Below, one piece after another: positions 1-8,558 of a DNA stretch of 64,000 nucleotides (positions within the stretch are counted from its first letter, which is position 1; every line of letters starts with the position of its first letter). The stretch comes from CAVVEQ01 sp963804865 (GTDB lineage Bacteria; Chloroflexota; Anaerolineae; Anaerolineales; Anaerolineaceae), in the NCBI GenBank assembly GCA_963804865.1, contig CAWDSH010000001.1, positions 1,054,001 to 1,118,000 of the forward strand. Reading direction: 5' to 3'. A program made the translations under genes and the position numbers. The notes beneath the pieces are model-generated. The model did no database searches. It had not been told where the DNA came from and saw nothing but the letters and a program-made list of their open reading frames with translations.

Positions 1-1034
1 ACCTTGGTCTGGCTTTCGAACTGCGGATCGGGATGCTTGATGCTGACGATGGCGGTCATGCCTTCGCGGGTGTCGTCACCGGTGAAATTGGGATCCGCTT
101 CCTTGAGCATATTGGTACGACGGGCATAATCATTGACCAGGCGGGTGAGCGCCATGCGCAAACCGGTGAGGTGCGTGCCGCCATCCACGGTGTTGATGGT
201 GTTGGCGAAGGAATAAACCGATTCCGCATAGGCATCGGTATATTGCACCGCGGCTTCAATGCCGATCTGCTCGATCTCTTTTTCCACATAGAAAACCGGG
301 TGCAGGGTATCGCGGTTGCGGTTGAGGTAGCGCACGAAGGAATTGATGCCACCCTCAAAATAGAAGGTCGTTTCCTTCTGCGGGCTGCGTTCATCCAACA
401 GCCGGATGGTCACCTGGCGGGTGACAAAGGCCATTTCGCGGAAACGCTGCGCAATGGTCTCGAATTTGTAATCGAGTTCACCCTTGAAAATATCGGTATC
501 AAACTTGAAAGTGGTCACCGTGCCGGTTTCATTGGGATCCCATTTGCCAATCTGCTTGACCGCTTCCTGGGGGATGCCGCGTTCGTAACGCTGGAAATAC
601 TCTTTGCCATCGCGGTGGACGCGAACTTCACACCAGGAGGAGAGCGCATTGACTGCTGAAACACCCACGCCGTGGAGACCGCCTGAAACCTTGTAGGAGC
701 CGCCACCGAACTTGCCGCCGGCATGCAGGATGGTCATCACCACCTCGAGGGCGGATTTCTTTTTGTCCGGATGGATATCCACCGGGATACCGCGACCGTT
801 ATCTTCAACGGTCACCGAGCTATCCGCGTGGATGGTTACAAGAATCCGGTCACACACCCCTGCCAATGCTTCATCAATGGAGTTATCCACCACCTCATAA
901 ATCAGGTGGTGCAAGGCTTTCTGATCGGTGCCGCCCACATACATCCCAGGGCGCCGGCGGACTGCTTCCAGCCCTTCCAGCACCTGGATATCCTTGGCGG
1001 CATATGATTGATTTGCGTTACCGTTTAGTCCCAA
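1..1034 (-). CDS. gyrB: DNA gyrase subunit B (5' part, runs off the left edge)
   Basis: This is the N-terminal ~345 codons of the type IIA topoisomerase ATPase subunit, which drives negative supercoiling together with GyrA. The conceptual translation shows the GHKL ATP-binding signatures: EVVDNSIDEA (catalytic Glu and Mg-binding Asn), VEDNGRGIP, and the lid region GGLHGVGVSAVNALS. The transducer region follows and ends at the window edge. The likely start is a TTG at 1034, a few bases after a GGGAGGG ribosome-binding site; I see no ATG that keeps the conserved N-terminus. The gene lies 36 bp downstream of a co-directional membrane protein gene. ParE has the same domains, so assignment as GyrB rather than ParE rests on overall similarity. 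Confidence 0.9.
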   Translation of the reverse strand, partial: MGLNGNANQSYAAKDIQVLEGLEAVRRRPGMYVGGTDQKALHHLIYEVVDNSIDEALAGVCDRILVTIHADSSVTVEDNGRGIPVDIHPDKKKSALEVVMTILHAGGKFGGGSYKVSGGLHGVGVSAVNALSSWCEVRVHRDGKEYFQRYERGIPQEAVKQIGKWDPNETGTVTTFKFDTDIFKGELDYKFETIAQRFREMAFVTRQVTIRLLDERSPQKETTFYFEGGINSFVRYLNRNRDTLHPVFYVEKEIEQIGIEAAVQYTDAYAESVYSFANTINTVDGGTHLTGLRMALTRLVNDYARRTNMLKEADPNFTGDDTREGMTAIVSIKHPDPQFESQTK

Positions 1035-1070
1035 TGGACCCTCCCTTGATGAAAATCCGAAACGGGTGAA

Positions 1071-2078
1071 TTAAGTGACAGGGGTGGAGACTGGCTGCGC
1101 AGGTTCCGTGCGCGCTTTCATCCAGCGCAGACCACCCTGATAATAGACGAAACTGGAGCTAAAGAGAGCGGTGCTGATGAACGCGTGCCCCAGAATACTG
1201 ACCAGGACCAGCCAAGAGCCTTGCGGAGCTGTCATCCACAACATGTTCAATCCCTGGCTTACCAGGAGAGCGGTGAGGATGAACATTCCGGTGGACGGCA
1301 GGAAGTACCGCACCAGGCGAATGCTGGTCATGACCGAGGGCAGCACTTTCTCCCGGGAGATGAAGATCCCATGAGCCGAGAAAACCATCGGCATTGCCAT
1401 CCAGATGAGAAAGAGCCCGCCCAGCAGCATCACGATCTGTCCAACGGACGCATTGAACAGGCTGATCATTCCGACCACGATCATCACGGGGATACCTGCC
1501 CCCAACAGGACGGCATAGATCATCACGGTTAAAAGCAAGGTACGGGATGTGGCTTTCAGTGCCTGTTGAAAATCGAACCTGGTCTTTTCCGGTGCGACCG
1601 CCCTGGAGATCAATTCCAAATAAATACTTCCCAGAATAATTCCCACTACCGTCAGGAGGATAAAGATGGCGATTGCCAGGCCTGCCTCGGTCACCTGCTG
1701 GACGATGGGTTCGCCGATGGGATTCGCCACCGAACCCATCGCAGACATCAAGCTGGGGATGCCGATGGGATATGAACGCAGACCGCTGAGCAAGTTCGAA
1801 TTCGCGGCCATGTTCTCCCAAATCTCACGGGTTGCCTGGACAGCAGCCACCATCTCGGTCGTGGCGGTTACCGTGGTATTCAGCTCGGCTGAGATGCGTG
1901 CAATTGCCGGCATCAAAAGATCCTTGAGACTCAACCGCGGACCAAACCAGAGGAAGAGATCGAGTATCACCGGAGGTAGGATCAGCCATACGTGCGAGGC
2001 AACCGAATTGAAACCATCCACCAGGGAGGGCAATAATTTAGGGGGACCAATCACGTTCGGTTTAAGGGAAGCGTTCAT
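1071..2078 (-). CDS. Multi-pass membrane protein of unknown function
   Basis: I do not recognise a named family. The ~335-residue protein has an N-terminal hydrophobic stretch (VWLILPPVILDLFLWFGPRL). A more polar region of about 100 residues follows, and then four to five hydrophobic segments in the second half, so it is probably an inner-membrane protein. No catalytic motif is evident. The chosen ATG at 2078 gives a start just before MNASLKPN. The frame is open further up to 2147, but that extension is polar, unlike a leader, and runs towards the divergent gene at 2164. It sits directly upstream of gyrB in the same direction and may share its transcript. Confidence 0.6.
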   Translation of the reverse strand: MNASLKPNVIGPPKLLPSLVDGFNSVASHVWLILPPVILDLFLWFGPRLSLKDLLMPAIARISAELNTTVTATTEMVAAVQATREIWENMAANSNLLSGLRSYPIGIPSLMSAMGSVANPIGEPIVQQVTEAGLAIAIFILLTVVGIILGSIYLELISRAVAPEKTRFDFQQALKATSRTLLLTVMIYAVLLGAGIPVMIVVGMISLFNASVGQIVMLLGGLFLIWMAMPMVFSAHGIFISREKVLPSVMTSIRLVRYFLPSTGMFILTALLVSQGLNMLWMTAPQGSWLVLVSILGHAFISTALFSSSFVYYQGGLRWMKARTEPAQPVSTPVT

Positions 2079-2163
2079 ACAGCCTTGAATTTTACCATAG
2101 TCACTTCGACGGAATTGCCCGCATGGCTGAACCGGCAGGCAATTCAAGGTAGAATATTACTGA

Positions 2164-2976
2164 ATGGATACTCGCGAACATCTGCCCAGCGCTGACCGGT
2201 TGAGCATTGTGACAGCAACCATTTTGCTGGCTTACGCTCTTTCACCCTATATCCAGACACCCCGCGAAGCTCTCAACCTGCAATTGCCAGGCTTTCTCCT
2301 GCAGCTGCCTTTGAACCTCAATACCCTGATCGCTTTCATCGCGGCTGCGCTGGCTGCTGCCGGCACGGATTGGCTGATCAGCTCGCATCCTTTGATCGGT
2401 ACGCAAAGGGCTGCACCGCATCTTTTCATCCCCGCCCTGACCGCAATGGTGATCGGGGTGCCTCTCAGTTCACTCCAGATGGGGTTTTACTGGTGGGCAG
2501 TCTTTGCATTGGGTGGACTGCTGCTGGTTCTGGTGATGGTGGCTGAATACATCACAGTGGATATCAACGATCACCGTCATGCGATTGCCAGCGTGGCACT
2601 GACATCGGTTTCCTTTGCGCTCTACCTGATCCTGGTGATCGCCACCCACGGAGCTGGACTGCGTCTTTACCTGATCCTTGCTGCCATCATCCCGACCATC
2701 GGCCTGGTTGTGCTGCGGACGCTTAATCTGCGCCTGAATGGAAAATGGAGTGTGCCCTGGGCGATGGGCATCGCGCTGGTGATCGGCCAGTTGGGACTGG
2801 GATTATTCTACCTGCCTCTCAAGCCATTGAGCTACGGCCTGATCCTGACCGGATCGGCTTATGCACTGACCAGTATTGCTGGGTCGATCGAAGAGAAAAA
2901 AACCTGGAGTGGACTCTGGCTGGAGCCGGCTGTCATGTTCACTGCCATGGCTTTTCTCGCCTGGCTATTTGGGTGA
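2164..2976 (+). CDS. Polytopic membrane protein (possibly DUF5656-like)
   Basis: A 270-residue protein made almost wholly of hydrophobic helices (seven or eight predicted by eye) with short polar loops, typical of an integral membrane protein. It resembles the uncharacterised Chloroflexota membrane proteins I know as DUF5656, but I hold that name loosely. No enzymatic residues stand out. The gene is divergent from the membrane protein before it and ends 4 bp before the M67 peptidase start, so the two are probably translated from one message. Confidence 0.6.
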   Translation: MDTREHLPSADRLSIVTATILLAYALSPYIQTPREALNLQLPGFLLQLPLNLNTLIAFIAAALAAAGTDWLISSHPLIGTQRAAPHLFIPALTAMVIGVPLSSLQMGFYWWAVFALGGLLLVLVMVAEYITVDINDHRHAIASVALTSVSFALYLILVIATHGAGLRLYLILAAIIPTIGLVVLRTLNLRLNGKWSVPWAMGIALVIGQLGLGLFYLPLKPLSYGLILTGSAYALTSIAGSIEEKKTWSGLWLEPAVMFTAMAFLAWLFG

Positions 2977-2980
2977 GTCC

Positions 2981-3400
2981 ATGCTCGAACAAATTCGCAT
3001 CCCCGACGACCTGGTTATCCAAATGGAGATGGCTGTTCAAGCTGCCATGCCCAATGAAGCCTGCGGTCTGCTGGGCGGTAATGGGGACCTGGCGGAGATC
3101 TTCCTGCCTATCACCAATGATCACAACAGCCCGACTACTTTCTATATGAATCCAGAAGAACAGCTGCATGCCTTTCTTTTTCTTGAAGCGCAGCAATTGG
3201 AACTGCTGGCGATCTTTCATTCACATCCCAACGGACCAGTTACGCCATCCCCCAGTGATATCACCCAATTCTATTATCCGGGTACACTCAGCGTCATCTG
3301 GTCTCCTGGAAATGACAACGAACACCTGCATGCGTTTCACATCCTGCCGGAAGGCGTTCGCGAAACGCCTATCATTATTGAAATGTCCCGGAACGGATAG
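2981..3400 (+). CDS. M67 family (JAMM/MPN+) metallopeptidase
   Basis: A stand-alone 139-residue JAB1/MPN+ zinc protease. The full JAMM signature is present: Glu26 in NEACGLLGG, then HSHPNGPVTPSPSD with His80, His82, Ser90 and Asp93 at the canonical H-x-H-x7-S-x2-D spacing, so it should be catalytically competent. Bacterial homologues remove small beta-grasp (ThiS/MoaD-like) or Cys tags in sulfur-transfer pathways, or act as isopeptidases. No ubiquitin-like partner is seen next to it. The start at 2981 was chosen because the frame upstream overlaps the preceding gene and lacks the family N-terminus. It is 4 bp downstream of the membrane protein and precedes plsY. Confidence 0.85.
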   Translation: MLEQIRIPDDLVIQMEMAVQAAMPNEACGLLGGNGDLAEIFLPITNDHNSPTTFYMNPEEQLHAFLFLEAQQLELLAIFHSHPNGPVTPSPSDITQFYYPGTLSVIWSPGNDNEHLHAFHILPEGVRETPIIIEMSRNG

Positions 3401-3440
3401 CGAAACACTGTGTTATATATCTGGAAATTGGATATAAAAG

Positions 3441-4118
3441 ATGGAAATGGTTAAAATCTTATTGGCATTATTATTGGCTTACCTGGCTGGATCCATCCCC
3501 TTTGGATTGATCGTCGTCAAGATCGCAAGCGGAAAAGATGTCCGCTCGATTGGCAGCGGTAGGACAGGCGGGACGAACGCAATGCGAGCCGCGGGTTGGT
3601 TTGCCGGATTGCTCACCGTGCTGGGAGATGTGGGCAAAGGCCTGGCAAGTGGCTGGATCGCTGAAGCATTCTTCCCCGGGAATAACTGGGTGAAAGTGGC
3701 AGCAGCCTTGCTGGCCATCATTGGTCATAACTATTCGATTTTCCTGGTGAAAAAGAACGAATTAGGAAAATTAATATTCGAAGGCGGCGCCGGAGGGGCT
3801 ACCTGCGTGGGGGGTGCCATGGCGCTTTGGATGCCCAGCCTGTGGATCATCTTCCCCATCAGCATGATCGTATACCTGCTCGTTGGCTATGCGTCAGTCA
3901 CCACCATCTCGGTGGCAGTGGCTGCCACGATCATATTTACAGTCCGCGCTCTGGTCGGGCTCAATGCGTATGCTTACATCATTTATGGCATTCTATCGCT
4001 GGTGATCGTCCTCATCGCACTGCGCCCCAACCTTGAGCGGCTCAAGAAGGGAACTGAACGTGTGGTGGGGCTCCGGGCGTACTTCTTGAAAAAGAAACAG
4101 CAACTACTCAAATCATAA
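3441..4118 (+). CDS. plsY: Glycerol-3-phosphate acyltransferase PlsY
   Basis: Membrane acyltransferase that uses acyl-phosphate to acylate glycerol-3-phosphate, the first step of phospholipid synthesis. At 225 residues it has the usual PlsY size and multi-helix topology. The three conserved loops are visible: GSIPFGLIVVK near the N-terminus, GSGRTGGTNAMRAAG (canonical GSGNxGATNxxR) and IGHNYSIFL. The first differs mildly from typical sequences at the NIGA position (RTGG). A basic C-terminal tail follows the last helix. It is the last gene of a three-gene rightward group and is followed at once by a strong bidirectional terminator. Confidence 0.88.
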   Translation: MEMVKILLALLLAYLAGSIPFGLIVVKIASGKDVRSIGSGRTGGTNAMRAAGWFAGLLTVLGDVGKGLASGWIAEAFFPGNNWVKVAAALLAIIGHNYSIFLVKKNELGKLIFEGGAGGATCVGGAMALWMPSLWIIFPISMIVYLLVGYASVTTISVAVAATIIFTVRALVGLNAYAYIIYGILSLVIVLIALRPNLERLKKGTERVVGLRAYFLKKKQQLLKS

Positions 4119-4122
4119 AAAT

Positions 4123-4155
4123 AAAACGGGACAGGTGAATCACCTGTCCCGTTTT
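4123..4155. terminator. Bidirectional intrinsic terminator
   Basis: A perfect 15-bp stem (AAAACGGGACAGGTG and its complement) with a 3-nt loop lies between the convergent plsY and MBL hydrolase genes. The flanking A/T ends serve both strands. Confidence 0.9.
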
Positions 4156-4168
4156 CATTACCGAATAT

Positions 4169-5026
4169 TTAACTCTCCCCCAATTCTTCTCTACCTGCCT
4201 CTCTTAAAGCCTGCTGGTATAAGAATCGGATGTTTCGACGATGTAATTCTTCGGCAAGTCCCCCAAGATAAACGCGACTCTTGCCACATGATTCAATTTC
4301 GATCGCTTCCAATGCTTCCAGGGCGTTTCGTTTTTTTGCAGCAGCCTTAACCGCTTTGCGAAGGTTGGTCAAATAAGCAAGGTTCTGCCGGACAGATTCA
4401 TCAATCTCACCGCGCAGGATGATATCCCCATGACCTTGTATGATGTTTTCCAGACTCATCTTGCCGATCTTTTTTATCGTCGTGGTCAATTCGTCAAGAT
4501 CGCCGGTGACGAAATAGGGCAGCGGAAGGAATGAATCCCCGGCAAACAACACCCGATCTTCTTCCACCAGGATGGAAATATCGTCCGGGCTGTGTCCGGG
4601 AGTGCGCATTAACACCAGGTTTTTCTTGCCCACGCGCAATGATAGAGTCCCTTCATTGAAGGTAAGATGCGGATACACCAGTTTAATTTGCTTATAGATC
4701 GGGTTCTGGTGGCGGGCTGAATCCAATGCTTCAGGTCCTTTTTCCTGCATGAGACGCCGGCATTCAGCATGGGCTATTACGGTGGCGCCGGGGAAAAAAC
4801 AATTCCCCCAGGCATGATCGGCATGGGAATGCGTGTTGATCACATAACGAACAGGCACATTGAGCTGCTCTTCAATAAAAGCTCGCATTTCCAGGGTTTC
4901 ATCCGGCATCGCCAGGGTATCAATCACCACAGCCCAGGATGGACCCGTGATGGCTCCCGCCGTCACCATGGCATAGACTTCACTTTGGAACCAGTAAACA
5001 TTATCCGATACGCGTTCTCTTAACAT
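4169..5026 (-). CDS. MBL-fold metallo-hydrolase
   Basis: A 285-residue metallo-beta-lactamase-fold enzyme. The dinuclear metal site is visible: HSHADH at residues 66-71, a further His in VIAHAE (~86), His in GHSPDD, Asp in AGDSF and His in QGHGD. The order matches soluble glyoxalase-II-like or quinoprotein-relay-like hydrolases. The substrate cannot be told from sequence; lactonase, thioesterase or glyoxalase activity are all possible. A C-terminal helical tail ends in a Glu-rich stretch. It is monocistronic: a promoter lies at 5056-5084 and a terminator follows it. Confidence 0.8.
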   Translation of the reverse strand: MLRERVSDNVYWFQSEVYAMVTAGAITGPSWAVVIDTLAMPDETLEMRAFIEEQLNVPVRYVINTHSHADHAWGNCFFPGATVIAHAECRRLMQEKGPEALDSARHQNPIYKQIKLVYPHLTFNEGTLSLRVGKKNLVLMRTPGHSPDDISILVEEDRVLFAGDSFLPLPYFVTGDLDELTTTIKKIGKMSLENIIQGHGDIILRGEIDESVRQNLAYLTNLRKAVKAAAKKRNALEALEAIEIESCGKSRVYLGGLAEELHRRNIRFLYQQALREAGREELGES

Positions 5027-5055
5027 TGTTTATCCACTTTGAAAATATCCTTAGA

Positions 5056-5084
5056 AGCATAGCATATCTGAAAAGAAAAGTCAA
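5056..5084 (-). promoter_or_regulatory. Predicted sigma70-type promoter of the MBL hydrolase gene
   Basis: On the minus strand, TTGACT (5084-5079) and TATGCT (5061-5056) are separated by 17 bp, about 30 bp before the ATG. The -35 box touches the T-run of the upstream operon's terminator. Confidence 0.5.
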
Positions 5085-5115
5085 AAAAGCATGCCGTTTG
5101 GCTATCCGGCATGCT
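5083..5115 (-). terminator. Intrinsic terminator of the amino-acid ABC operon
   Basis: A 9-bp stem (AGCATGCCG and its complement, 5088-5096/5107-5115) is followed on the minus strand by a run of six T. It lies just after the ATPase gene. Confidence 0.85.
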
Positions 5116-5134
5116 CATTTGGATAATTTTGAAA

Positions 5135-5866
5135 CTAAAGGACTTTACTGAGGAAAGCCTTGGTCCGCTCGTGGCGCGGCTTCTCGAATAGGACTTTAGG
5201 AGGAGCCTCCTCGATGATCAGGCCGTCATCCATCAGGATCGCACGGTCAGCTGCCGCCTTGGCGAAACCAATTTCATGCGAGACGACCACCATGGTCATA
5301 CCCTCTTTAGCCAGTCCGAGCATTACGTCCAGCACTTCCTGGATCATCTCCGGGTCGAGTGCGCTGGTTGGCTCATCAAAAAGCATGATCTTGGGATTCA
5401 TCGCCAAAGCCCTGGCGATGGCGACGCGCTGCTGCTGCCCACCGGATAATTGCATCGGGCGCATATTGGCTTTCTCCGGGATGCCAACTTTTTTGAGAAG
5501 CCTCAGTCCGATCTCATTGGCTTCTTCCTTGGTGCGTTTTCGGATGATCCGTTGAGCCAGGCAGATATTCTCAAGGGCTGATAGATGCGGAAAGAGATTG
5601 AACTGCTGGAAAACCATTCCCACTTCGGTGCGCACCGCGTTGATATTCTTGGTGTTATCCAAAGGAATACCATCCACAATGATGCTGCCTTTATCGAATT
5701 CCTCGAGCCTGTTGATGCAGCGCAGCAGGGTGGATTTTCCCGAACCGGAAGGTCCGATGATCACCACCACTTCACCTTTTTCCACATTTAAGCTGACGCC
5801 GCGTAATGCCTGAACATCCCCAAAATATTTATGCACATCTTTGATCTGAATAATGGGTTCTGGCAT
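5135..5866 (-). CDS. Polar amino-acid ABC transporter ATP-binding protein
   Basis: A 243-residue GlnQ/HisP-type ATPase that powers uptake of a polar amino acid. Walker A GPSGSGKST lies at 38-46, the Q-loop in VFQQFN, the signature LSGGQQQR around 140-147, Walker B MLFDEP at 161-166 with the D-loop SALDPE after it, and the switch His in VVSHEIGFA. All are intact. Length and EMIQEVLDVM-type sequence fit the PAAT family. It is the third gene of the binding protein-permease-ATPase operon, 3 bp after the permease gene. Confidence 0.93.
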   Translation of the reverse strand: MPEPIIQIKDVHKYFGDVQALRGVSLNVEKGEVVVIIGPSGSGKSTLLRCINRLEEFDKGSIIVDGIPLDNTKNINAVRTEVGMVFQQFNLFPHLSALENICLAQRIIRKRTKEEANEIGLRLLKKVGIPEKANMRPMQLSGGQQQRVAIARALAMNPKIMLFDEPTSALDPEMIQEVLDVMLGLAKEGMTMVVVSHEIGFAKAAADRAILMDDGLIIEEAPPKVLFEKPRHERTKAFLSKVL

Positions 5867-5869
5867 GGC

Positions 5870-6697
5870 CTACCTCTCCATCTTGGTAATGCGCTCGGTA
5901 TAGGAAACCAAGCGGGCTGTGAATAAGGTCATGACCAGGTAGACCAGAGCAACCATCGTCCAGGTTTCGATGGGCATGAAATGCGAAGCATTGAATTCTC
6001 GACCGCGGCGGGTGAGATCTGCAACAGATACCACGCTCACCAGTGAAGAGTCTTTAAGTAAGGTGACAAATTCATTGCCGATGGGAGGCAGGATAACGCG
6101 GAATGCCTGCGGCAGGATGATGTAACGCATGGCCTGGAAATAGGTCATACCCAGGCTGCGCGCAGCTTCCATCTGTCCTTTGCCGATACTCTGGATACCA
6201 GCCCGCACGACCTCGCTCATATAAGCGCCATAACCCACCGTCAATCCGAAAATTGCCATGGCTATGGGTATGGTTTGATAATTTGCCAGGGCTTGGCTGC
6301 CAATGGTAGTCCCGAAATCTCGTATGATCGAAGGCAAGGCAAAATACCAAAAGATCAACTGCACCATCAAGGGAATCCCCCGGATCACTTCCACGTATAC
6401 CGTTGCAAGCCCACGAATGATGCGGTTACTGGAAAGTCTCGCCAGACCACCAACCAATCCTACGATGAGCACGAGGAAAAAAGAGATCAGGGTGACATAA
6501 ATGGTCACCCAGATGCCATCACGGAAGAACTTCAGCATGTTCATATATGGATCGGGGACTGTGACCACCAGGATGACCAGGATAGCCACCACTGCCAGAA
6601 CCAGGAGCCAACCTGATTCAACCTTGCGCACCTGGCTCGCCAATCCCAAGTGCTTCTTAATTTCGTCTTCCGGTTTAGAAGTTTTTTGTGTTTCCAT
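5870..6697 (-). CDS. Polar amino-acid ABC transporter permease
   Basis: A 275-residue HisMQ/GlnP-family permease. An N-terminal charged region of ~30 residues precedes the first helix, followed by about five transmembrane helices. The EAA loop that contacts the ATPase is visible (EAARSLGMTYFQAMRYIILP), as is the family motif EVIRGIPLMVQL. Only one permease gene is present, so the channel is presumably a homodimer. It lies downstream of an internal terminator after the binding-protein gene, so it is probably expressed at a lower level than the binding protein. Confidence 0.92.
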   Translation of the reverse strand: METQKTSKPEDEIKKHLGLASQVRKVESGWLLVLAVVAILVILVVTVPDPYMNMLKFFRDGIWVTIYVTLISFFLVLIVGLVGGLARLSSNRIIRGLATVYVEVIRGIPLMVQLIFWYFALPSIIRDFGTTIGSQALANYQTIPIAMAIFGLTVGYGAYMSEVVRAGIQSIGKGQMEAARSLGMTYFQAMRYIILPQAFRVILPPIGNEFVTLLKDSSLVSVVSVADLTRRGREFNASHFMPIETWTMVALVYLVMTLFTARLVSYTERITKMER

Positions 6698-6708
6698 GGT
6701 TTTTAGTT

Positions 6709-6746
6709 AAAAAAAAGCCTGCGAGAAGTGACTCCCGCAGGCTTTT
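6709..6746 (-). terminator. Internal (leaky) terminator between binding-protein and permease genes
   Basis: An 11-bp stem (6713-6723/6736-6746) is followed on the minus strand by eight T. It sits inside the transporter operon between the first and second genes. Similar elements are known to raise binding-protein yield over the membrane components. Confidence 0.8.
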
Positions 6747-6756
6747 ATCAATCCTT

Positions 6757-7506
6757 CTACTGACCTGCCAGCCATTTCTGCTCGAGGGTATTTACTGTAC
6801 CATCCTCGATCAGGGTCTTGAGGGCTGTATTGACCTTATCAACAAGGGCACTTTGATCCTTGCAGAACGCAATTCCGTAGGATTCATCAGTGAACACCGA
6901 TCCGGTGGTCATCAGATCTTCCGGATTTTGCCCAATGAAACCAAGCGCGGTGGGATAATCTGCGATGACCGCATCCACCTGTCCATTGGCCAGATCAAGG
7001 AAGGCCAGGTCATAGGTGTCGTACGGCTTGTAGGTGACATTGGGTATCTTCTGGGCTTCGAGCTCTCCGGTGGTGCCCAACTGGGCAGCAACCGTCTTGC
7101 CGACAAGGTCATCCTTGCTCTTGACGGCAGTCTCAGACTTATTCACAACCACGATCTGCCCGGCATTAATATAGGGGTCAGAGAAAAGCATCACTTCCTG
7201 GCGTTCCGCGGTGATGGTGACGGCAGCGATTGCCACGGCGTAATCACAATTTGAAACCCCAGCAATGACAGAATCAAATGGCGTGTTGACATATTCGATA
7301 TTCAAGCCGGCTTTTTGCGCAATGGCATTCATCAGCTCGATATCGAAACCAGTGAGGTCATTGGTGGCTTCATCAACGATCTCAAAGGGTGGGAACGTTG
7401 CGTCGGTCGCAACAGATATCAAATCAGCATCGCGCTGACCGCATGCAGTCAAAAGCAGGCTGGTTAGCACGAGCACCGACAGGGCGATCAAAGAAATCTT
7501 TTTCAC
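6757..7506 (-). CDS. Amino-acid ABC transporter substrate-binding lipoprotein
   Basis: A 249-residue extracytoplasmic binding protein of the SBP_bac_3 family. The signal peptide ends in a lipobox LLTAC with Cys22 as the lipid anchor, and mature sequence begins CGQRDADL. The family start motif VATDATFPPFEIVD and FDIELMNAIAQKAG are clear, as are DLVGKTVAAQLGTTGE and DAVIADYPTAL. The specific amino acid is not determinable. It is the first gene of the operon and is followed by the internal terminator. A well-spaced AGGAGG ribosome-binding site precedes the ATG. Confidence 0.92.
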   Translation of the reverse strand: MKKISLIALSVLVLTSLLLTACGQRDADLISVATDATFPPFEIVDEATNDLTGFDIELMNAIAQKAGLNIEYVNTPFDSVIAGVSNCDYAVAIAAVTITAERQEVMLFSDPYINAGQIVVVNKSETAVKSKDDLVGKTVAAQLGTTGELEAQKIPNVTYKPYDTYDLAFLDLANGQVDAVIADYPTALGFIGQNPEDLMTTGSVFTDESYGIAFCKDQSALVDKVNTALKTLIEDGTVNTLEQKWLAGQ

Positions 7507-7549
7507 TATCTCCTCCTGAATTTGAAATGGATTTTTCCCAAACCGTTCA

Positions 7550-7609
7550 CTGCGGAGAATCCGCAGGCAGAATTATTATAGCATAGTACAAAAATCGAAA
7601 ATCTGTCAA
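7550..7609 (-). promoter_or_regulatory. Leader/promoter region of the amino-acid transporter operon with an inverted repeat
   Basis: An inverted repeat CTGCGGA-GAA-TCCGCAG (7550-7566) lies between the ATG and AT-rich promoter-like boxes on the minus strand: TTGACA at 7609-7604 and TATAAT at 7580-7575. Their 23-bp spacing is too long for a normal promoter, so the true -10 may be another box (for example TACTAT). The repeat could be an operator or an RNA hairpin. Confidence 0.35.
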
Positions 7610-7700
7610 TACAAATCGTAATGATGACATTTTGCATCGGTCAAGATGATCCCTTTTACCGTAATGTATAATCAGCCAATACCATCAGGAAGAAAATCAA

Positions 7701-8369
7701 GTGGTTGATCTGATCAAGGTTGAACTCCATTGTCATTCCTCCGCATCCCAGGATGGATGGCCCTCACCTCAAGCGCTGATTGCTGAAGCGAAAAGAAAGG
7801 GCATCCAGCGCCTGGCGATCACTGACCATAATTCCATTGCTGCTGCCAAAGAAGCGCAGCGATTGGATCCCGAGTTGATCATCGTGGGTGAGGAAATCAA
7901 GACAACCGTGGGGGAAATCCTGGCTTATTTCGTTACTACTGAAGTGCCACGGGGATTGGAACCCATGGAAGCCATTCGCCACCTGAAAAAACAGGGTGCT
8001 TTTATCAGCCTCTCACACCCGTTTGATACCGTTCGTGAACATTGGCCAGACCAGTATCTTAAACAGCTCCTGCCACACCTGGATGCAATAGAGATATTCA
8101 ATTCACGGTGTTTTTCAAACCACCCGAATCAACTGGCACGTCAATGGGCTCTCAAACATGATCTGCCAGGACTGGCAGGATCCGATGCACATACGTTAAT
8201 AGAAATTGGTCAGGCGACCATGAAACTCAAGGCTTTCACCAACGCAGATGAATTCCGTACTATGCTCAACCAGGCAACAATTGTAGCAAGGTTATCCCCA
8301 TTCTGGGTGCACTTATTCTCCTGGAGCAGAGGGATATCCCGCAAGCTATTCAAGATGCTGCATGGGTGA
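7701..8369 (+). CDS. PHP-domain phosphoesterase
   Basis: A 222-residue PHP (polymerase and histidinol phosphatase) metal-dependent phosphoesterase. Metal ligands are seen in order: HCH at 10-12, TDHN at 41-44, Glu64/65 in VGEE, His106 in SHPFD, and GSDAH with Asp162 and His164. The compact size matches the TrpH/YciV group, which hydrolyses 3'-phosphates of nucleotides or short RNA ends, but substrate cannot be fixed from sequence. Translation begins at GTG 7701 with AGGAAG upstream. A TATAAT box lies at 7667-7672. It is monocistronic before the tRNA gene. Confidence 0.85.
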   Translation: MVDLIKVELHCHSSASQDGWPSPQALIAEAKRKGIQRLAITDHNSIAAAKEAQRLDPELIIVGEEIKTTVGEILAYFVTTEVPRGLEPMEAIRHLKKQGAFISLSHPFDTVREHWPDQYLKQLLPHLDAIEIFNSRCFSNHPNQLARQWALKHDLPGLAGSDAHTLIEIGQATMKLKAFTNADEFRTMLNQATIVARLSPFWVHLFSWSRGISRKLFKMLHG

Positions 8370-8384
8370 TCATCTGGCTAAATA

Positions 8385-8412
8385 TTGACGATTTGAAGGG
8401 ATGCGATAAAAT
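8385..8412 (+). promoter_or_regulatory. Promoter of tRNA-Leu
   Basis: TTGACG (8385-8390) and TAAAAT (8407-8412) with a 16-bp spacer end 10 bp before the mature tRNA 5' end. Confidence 0.7.
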
Positions 8413-8421
8413 AGACACCGA

Positions 8422-8505
<84 letters not shown>

Positions 8506-8513
8506 TAAAAAAT

Positions 8514-8538
8514 GCCGCACGATATGTGCGGCTTTTTT
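8514..8538 (+). terminator. Intrinsic terminator after tRNA-Leu
   Basis: A 7-bp GCCGCAC stem with a short loop followed by six T, immediately downstream of the tRNA. Confidence 0.9.
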
Positions 8539-8558
8539 CGTTCCACTACAGAGGGTAA

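Noticed and set aside
33..659. A 208-codon open frame on the plus strand
   Set aside because: It is antisense to gyrB, whose conserved motifs are in the minus frame; no ribosome-binding site or family match.
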